Shown here: positions 60,769 to 64,000 of the stretch, in pieces
How the letters are laid out: every line of letters starts with the position of its first letter
Position numbering within the stretch: position 1 is the stretch's first letter
Assembly: GCA_031555735.1 (NCBI GenBank)
Contig: JAVBUE010000030.1
Location: forward strand, 40,496-104,495
Reading direction: 5' to 3'
Source: JAJDIA01 sp031555735
GTDB lineage: Bacteria; Bacteroidota; Bacteroidia; Bacteroidales; Tannerellaceae
Length of the DNA stretch: 64,000 nucleotides
Translations under genes and position numbers: made by a program
The notes under the pieces: generated by a model
The model's input: the letters and a program-made list of their open reading frames with translations, nothing else
Databases searched by the model: none
What the model was told of the DNA's origin: nothing

Positions 60769-62097
60769 TTGGACTCAGATTATTTTCCGCGATTGTTTGA
60801 ACAGGTATCCGTTCACGGATTGACCGCCGGTCCGGTTGTTGCATTTGGTATAGCTGCCTTATTGCTGTGTATTTCTGCTTTTGTATCTGCCTCCGAGGTT
60901 GGCTTCTTCTCTTTGTCTCCGTCTAACATGAAAGAGATACGGGACGAAAAGGTATCTGTGGATGCTGTTATCCTCCGTTTATTGGGACGTTCCGAATACC
61001 TGTTGGCTTCTATTCTGATTGTCAATAATTTTGCCAATGTAACGGTGGTGATGCTCTGTGCGTATGCTATTAATACATGGATCGACTTTTCGGCTGCTCC
61101 CGTCCTGGGCTTTGTATTGCAAACACTCGCGCTGGCCTCGTTGCTTTTGCTTTTTGGAGAGATCATTCCCAAAATATATGCACAGAAGAATTCACTGAAA
61201 TTTGTACGCTTTTTTGCACCGGTATTGAATGGGATGGAACATTTCTGTCGTCCGTTGTCCAAGCTGCTGGTGTCGTCGACCTCGTTTGTCAATAAATCGA
61301 TTGGTAAGAAAAAGTATGATTTGTCTGTCGACCAACTGTCAAAAGCTCTTGAACTGACTTCTTCCGAAATACCGGAAGAAAAAGAGATGCTTGCCGGTAT
61401 CATCAAGTTCTATAACAAAACGGCTGACGAGATCATGACTTCCCGGCTCGACATGGAAGATATCGATATCAAGCTTAATTTCCGCGAAGTGATCGACTTT
61501 ATCCTACAGTCGGGTTACTCCCGTATCCCCGTCTATGCCGGGTCGGAAGACAATATCAAAGGTATCCTGTACATAAAAGACTTGTTGCCGTATATAGACA
61601 AACCTGATACGTTCCGTTGGCAAAGCCTGATCCGCCCGGCTTACTTTGTTCCCGAGACGAAAAAGATCGACGACCTGTTGGAGGAATTCCGTACCAATAA
61701 GATCCACATGGCGATCGTTGTCGACGAGTTCGGTGGTACGTCCGGTATCGTCACTATGGAGGATATCCTGGAAGAGATTGTAGGTGAGATATCCGACGAG
61801 TATGACGAAGACGAAAAACAATATATCACTTTGGCTGACGGAAGTCTCATCTTCGAAGCTAAGATACTACTGACCGACTTCTTCCGCATTATCAATGCCG
61901 ACGAATCTGAATTTAGAGACCTGACTGAGGATGTCGAAACCCTGGCCGGTCTTTTGCTTGAGATCAAAGGTGATTTCCCTGTCCGGCGGGAGGTGATTGT
62001 GTATAAGCACTGCCGTTTCCAGGTATTGGAGATAGACCACCGCCGTATTCTGAAAGTAAAGTTTAACTACCTCTCCGGCACGGAAGAGAGTGAATAA
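60769..62097 (+). CDS. gldE: GldE-type CNNM/CBS membrane protein
   Basis: A 442-residue protein with a TTG start at 60769. Three or four membrane helices of the CNNM domain lie in residues 20-160 (AFGIAALLLCISAFVSASEV, LLLLFGEIIPKIYAQKNSLK). Two CBS domains follow (EIMTSRLDMEDIDIKLNFRE, VVDEFGGTSGIVTMEDILEE), then a CorC_HlyC-type end. GldE is the gliding-motility-associated member in Flavobacterium; CNNM proteins often act in magnesium or metal transport. It lies 8 bases before gldD, a conserved Bacteroidetes pair after ssb. Confidence 0.93.
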   Translation: MDSDYFPRLFEQVSVHGLTAGPVVAFGIAALLLCISAFVSASEVGFFSLSPSNMKEIRDEKVSVDAVILRLLGRSEYLLASILIVNNFANVTVVMLCAYAINTWIDFSAAPVLGFVLQTLALASLLLLFGEIIPKIYAQKNSLKFVRFFAPVLNGMEHFCRPLSKLLVSSTSFVNKSIGKKKYDLSVDQLSKALELTSSEIPEEKEMLAGIIKFYNKTADEIMTSRLDMEDIDIKLNFREVIDFILQSGYSRIPVYAGSEDNIKGILYIKDLLPYIDKPDTFRWQSLIRPAYFVPETKKIDDLLEEFRTNKIHMAIVVDEFGGTSGIVTMEDILEEIVGEISDEYDEDEKQYITLADGSLIFEAKILLTDFFRIINADESEFRDLTEDVETLAGLLLEIKGDFPVRREVIVYKHCRFQVLEIDHRRILKVKFNYLSGTEESE

Positions 62098-62105
62098 TTT
62101 GCCGT

Positions 62106-62672
62106 ATGCATAAGGGCTGTATCTGCTATCTCGTCCTCTTCTGCTGCTTCTCCTGTGTGGATTATACCCCGAAACCGAAAGGATACCTGCGCATTGAACC
62201 GGCTGTGCCTCAGTACGGATTGTTTACCGAAACCGGCTTGCCGTATGGTTTCGAACTCTCGCACCTGGCAACAGTTCAACTACCGCTAACCGGTCAGCCT
62301 GCTGGGGAGATCAATATTGTCTACCCTTCGCTGAAGGCTACGATCTATTGCAGCTATTTACCCATAACGGCGCAGTCGTTTGCGGAAGCCGATTATGAAA
62401 GTCGTACTCTGCTGCTACGCCAGGTCAAACAGGCGGATATATCCGAAAAAGCTTATTCAAACCCCGAAGCTAATGTCTATGCATCACTGTTTGAAATCCG
62501 TGGCGAGGCCCCTTCGCCCATTCAGTTTGTGGTGACTGATAGTGTGTCACATTTTTTCCGGGGCGCATTGTATTACGATAACTATGGCACTGCCGATTCT
62601 ATTGCCCCTGTCACCAGCTACCTGCGAAACGACATCGTGGAACTCATCCAAACATTTTACTGGAAACGCTGA
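62106..62672 (+). CDS. gldD: Gliding-motility-type lipoprotein GldD
   Basis: A 188-residue lipoprotein (CYLVLFCCFSC, Cys at residue 17). It has the GldD-type start YTPKPKGYLRIEPAVPQY and the later VTDSVSHFFRGALYYDNYGT and SIAPVTSYLRNDIVELIQTF. GldD is essential for gliding in Flavobacterium but is kept by non-gliding relatives, so here its job is probably envelope-related. Its stop codon overlaps the start of the phosphopantetheinyl transferase gene by 1 base. Confidence 0.93.
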   Translation: MHKGCICYLVLFCCFSCVDYTPKPKGYLRIEPAVPQYGLFTETGLPYGFELSHLATVQLPLTGQPAGEINIVYPSLKATIYCSYLPITAQSFAEADYESRTLLLRQVKQADISEKAYSNPEANVYASLFEIRGEAPSPIQFVVTDSVSHFFRGALYYDNYGTADSIAPVTSYLRNDIVELIQTFYWKR

Positions 62673-63307
62673 TGGCCATCTTACCTGCATATACTACAAC
62701 CTGGCGCGGCCTTTGGAAAATAGAAGAGAGCGTAGAGGAACTGCTAAGGCAACTGCCATCGCCGGATGCTTACCTACCGGTATTGGAAAGTTTCCGTATC
62801 GACAAGCGTCGGAAAGAATGGCTGGCTACCCGTTTGCTTCTGCATACCCTGCTCGGAAAAGATACTGCCATTGCCTACCACCCGAACGGTGCGCCCTACC
62901 TGCCGGACGAGCCGTTGCATATCAGCCTTTCGCATACTGACGGTTATGTCGCTGTCTTGCTGCAATTGTCCCCTTTTGCCGGGATCGACATCGAACGGAA
63001 AACCGATCGTGTGTTGCGTGTCCGTCACAAGTTCATGTCCGACGAAGAAGAGGCCGGACTGGATACCACCCATGAGCGCGAACATCTTTTGCTACACTGG
63101 TGTGCCAAAGAAACTTTATTCAAAATGATTAGCCGGGAAGAAGTGGATTTCCGTCGCCATCTCCACATTGATCCTTTTCCTTATGCCGAAGCAGGTACAT
63201 TCATCGCCCGCGAAAGCCATAGCCCCCGTATGCGCGCCTTCGTACTGGAATATGAGGTGACTCCCGATTTTGTGTGGGTATGGAGTACCGGAAAATTGTT
63301 TGTGTAG
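62672..63307 (+). CDS. 4'-phosphopantetheinyl transferase superfamily protein
   Basis: A 211-residue Sfp-type transferase. Conserved blocks are HISLSHTDGYVAVLLQLSP and FAGIDIERKTDRV (magnesium site), and WCAKETLFKMISREE (the W-x2-KE motif). The enzyme moves phosphopantetheine from CoA to carrier proteins. Whether it serves fatty-acid ACP or a secondary pathway cannot be read. It overlaps gldD by 1 base and is the last gene in the window. Confidence 0.93.
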   Translation: MAILPAYTTTWRGLWKIEESVEELLRQLPSPDAYLPVLESFRIDKRRKEWLATRLLLHTLLGKDTAIAYHPNGAPYLPDEPLHISLSHTDGYVAVLLQLSPFAGIDIERKTDRVLRVRHKFMSDEEEAGLDTTHEREHLLLHWCAKETLFKMISREEVDFRRHLHIDPFPYAEAGTFIARESHSPRMRAFVLEYEVTPDFVWVWSTGKLFV

Positions 63308-63355
63308 TTTCCTTTCTTGTGTACATATGCATGATCTGTCATCGGTTCTCCGAAC

Positions 63356-63464
63356 TTGCTTAGACAACATTTAAAAGTTTTTTAAGAAACGCTCCGGCGT
63401 TGTCTAAGAAACTTTAAAAGTTGTCTAAGAAACGTTGGAACGTTGTCTAAGAGAGTTTTCCGGA
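63356..63464 (+). repeat. Five-unit array phased at 21-22 bp
   Basis: Units begin at 63356, 63378, 63400, 63421 and 63443, spaced 22, 22, 21 and 22 bp. Three contain TTGTCTAAG. The second reads TTTTTTAAG, and the first has the reverse orientation CTTAGACAAC. Between the shared parts sit short near-palindromes (AACGCTCCGGCGTT, AACTTTAAAAGTT, AACGTTGGAACGTT), which would form small hairpins or dimer sites. Confidence 0.82.
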
Positions 63465-63581
63465 CCTCTTTTTATCCTCTACAGACCGTTTTGCGAAACA
63501 ACTATCCATCTATACACCACCCCTGTATAACCCTTTATTGATGCGATTTTTGCGGGTGTATACTTGAATAAAACTATACAC

Positions 63582-63741
63582 AAAACCATCCACCGGCAAG
63601 GCCCGCATGCGACTTCGGCGAGGCCTGCGACTGGTCAGCGGGAGACGCAGGCCTCACACCCTGTGGGACGCAGGCCTCACGACAACGAGGTCTGCGCCTC
63701 GCCGACGAAGGGTAAGCATGTATTTTCCGGTGGATGGTTTT
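63582..63741. repeat. Nested foldback structure
   Basis: Outer arms AAAACCATCCACCGG (63582-63596) and CCGGTGGATGGTTTT (63727-63741) are perfect complements. Inside, CTTCGGCGAGG faces CCTCGCCGACGAAG, and GAGGCCTGCG faces two copies of CGCAGGCCTC 23 bp apart, with GAGGTCTGCG after them. The whole region can fold into a long, nested stem. The open frame across it is not supported as a gene. Confidence 0.75.
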
Positions 63742-63884
63742 TGAAAACTATCCACCGTGTAATGGCATATTACCCAGTATATTAAATGCCGAATGGAGGG
63801 TTGGAACGTTTTCTCACACAACTACTTTATAGGTAGAAAAGCCCCTGTTGGATATTCATGTTTGGCAGAATATGAAGATGGCAA

Positions 63885-64000
63885 CAAAGCCCGTAGGGCT
63901 GTCACGTCTGTAGCCGTGGTGCGCAGGCAAAGCCCAGCCCACGGTTAAGGTGCATATGTGGGATTAGCTCCGTAGGTGCGGTTAACGTTTTGATTATCTA
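63885..64000 (+). repeat. Second copy of the dispersed foldback repeat, cut by the window end
   Basis: From about 63885 the sequence repeats the left half of the element at 34541-34797: AAGCCCGTAGGGCTGTCACG, then TAGCCGTGG, CCCACGGTTAAG and TTAGCTCCGTAGGTGCGG, in the same order and orientation. The right arm would lie beyond the window. The stretch 63745-63884 shows nothing recognisable. Confidence 0.85.

Noticed and set aside
63564..63785. A 73-codon open frame
   Set aside because: It lies across the nested foldback structure, has no leader or family resemblance, and its composition follows the inverted repeats.

Overview
Organism. The window looks like a chromosome segment of a gut or oral Bacteroidales bacterium, most likely Parabacteroides or a close relative. 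The evidence is Bacteroidetes-type promoters (TTTG/TTG, about 20 nt, then TAnnTTTG), the gliding-family lipoproteins GldH, GldE and GldD, a MoxR-Bat operon, an NVEALA peptide, GH92 and GH43-like secreted glycosidases, and an NAD-linked [FeFe] hydrogenase of a fermentative anaerobe. The genus is an inference. Base composition is fairly GC-rich to about 25 kb, clearly AT-rich at about 26.0-28.1 kb, and intermediate afterwards. No tRNA, rRNA, CRISPR array, transposase or phage gene was recognised. Layout. 0.1-2.6 kb (minus): an ECF sigma factor operon with an anti-sigma-like membrane protein and two exported proteins. 2.6-3.3 kb: a HigA-like antitoxin behind a HigB-like toxin gene carrying an internal deletion. 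3.3-7.0 kb: an OmpR-type two-component pair, a 22-bp-period repeat array, and two exported PepSY-like proteins. 7.1-9.0 kb: ricT-like gene and gldH. 9.0-16.2 kb (minus): purH-mreB-mreC-mreD-mrdA-rodA, the cell elongation operon. 16.4-18.6 kb: a formylglycine-generating-enzyme-like lipoprotein and a HAD lipoprotein. 18.6-25.1 kb: moxR, DUF58, DUF4381, one 927-residue protein that joins two VWA domains and a TPR region (BatA/BatB/BatC-like), and batD. 25.1-28.2 kb: gene-poor DNA with a long inverted repeat and two 22-bp arrays, then an AT-rich island with a beta-propeller lipoprotein, an NVEALA peptide, and remnants of a DUF1573 gene and a response regulator. 28.2-32.7 kb (minus): DUF418 membrane protein, GH92 and GH43-like enzymes. 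32.9-37.8 kb: a tolC gene behind a near-perfect sigma-54 promoter with an upstream palindrome, then a foldback repeat, then an NtrC-class regulator and its kinase. 38.8-45.4 kb: SpoIIE-type phosphatase, NuoE-like, NuoF-like, catalytic [FeFe] hydrogenase, and a sensory-type [FeFe] hydrogenase with a PAS-like region. 45.5-54.2 kb: rplS, alkaline phosphatase, dnaK, an oadB-like pair, DUF2975 plus HTH, RNase G/E, a 29-residue basic protein and an HU-family protein. 54.4-63.3 kb: mutY, parC, an outer membrane protein, an S41 peptidase, ssb, gldE, gldD and a phosphopantetheinyl transferase. 63.3-64.0 kb: repeats only. How the parts work together. The hydrogenase operon couples NADH oxidation to H2 formation and carries its own candidate H2 sensor and phosphatase output. 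The tolC gene, its sigma-54 promoter and the adjacent NtrC-type pair look like one regulated export or envelope module. The least explained structure is a set of intergenic arrays (5.4, 25.3, 25.8 and 63.4 kb) made of units phased at 21-22 bp. They differ in sequence from site to site, but most share a short palindromic core and switch orientation inside the array.
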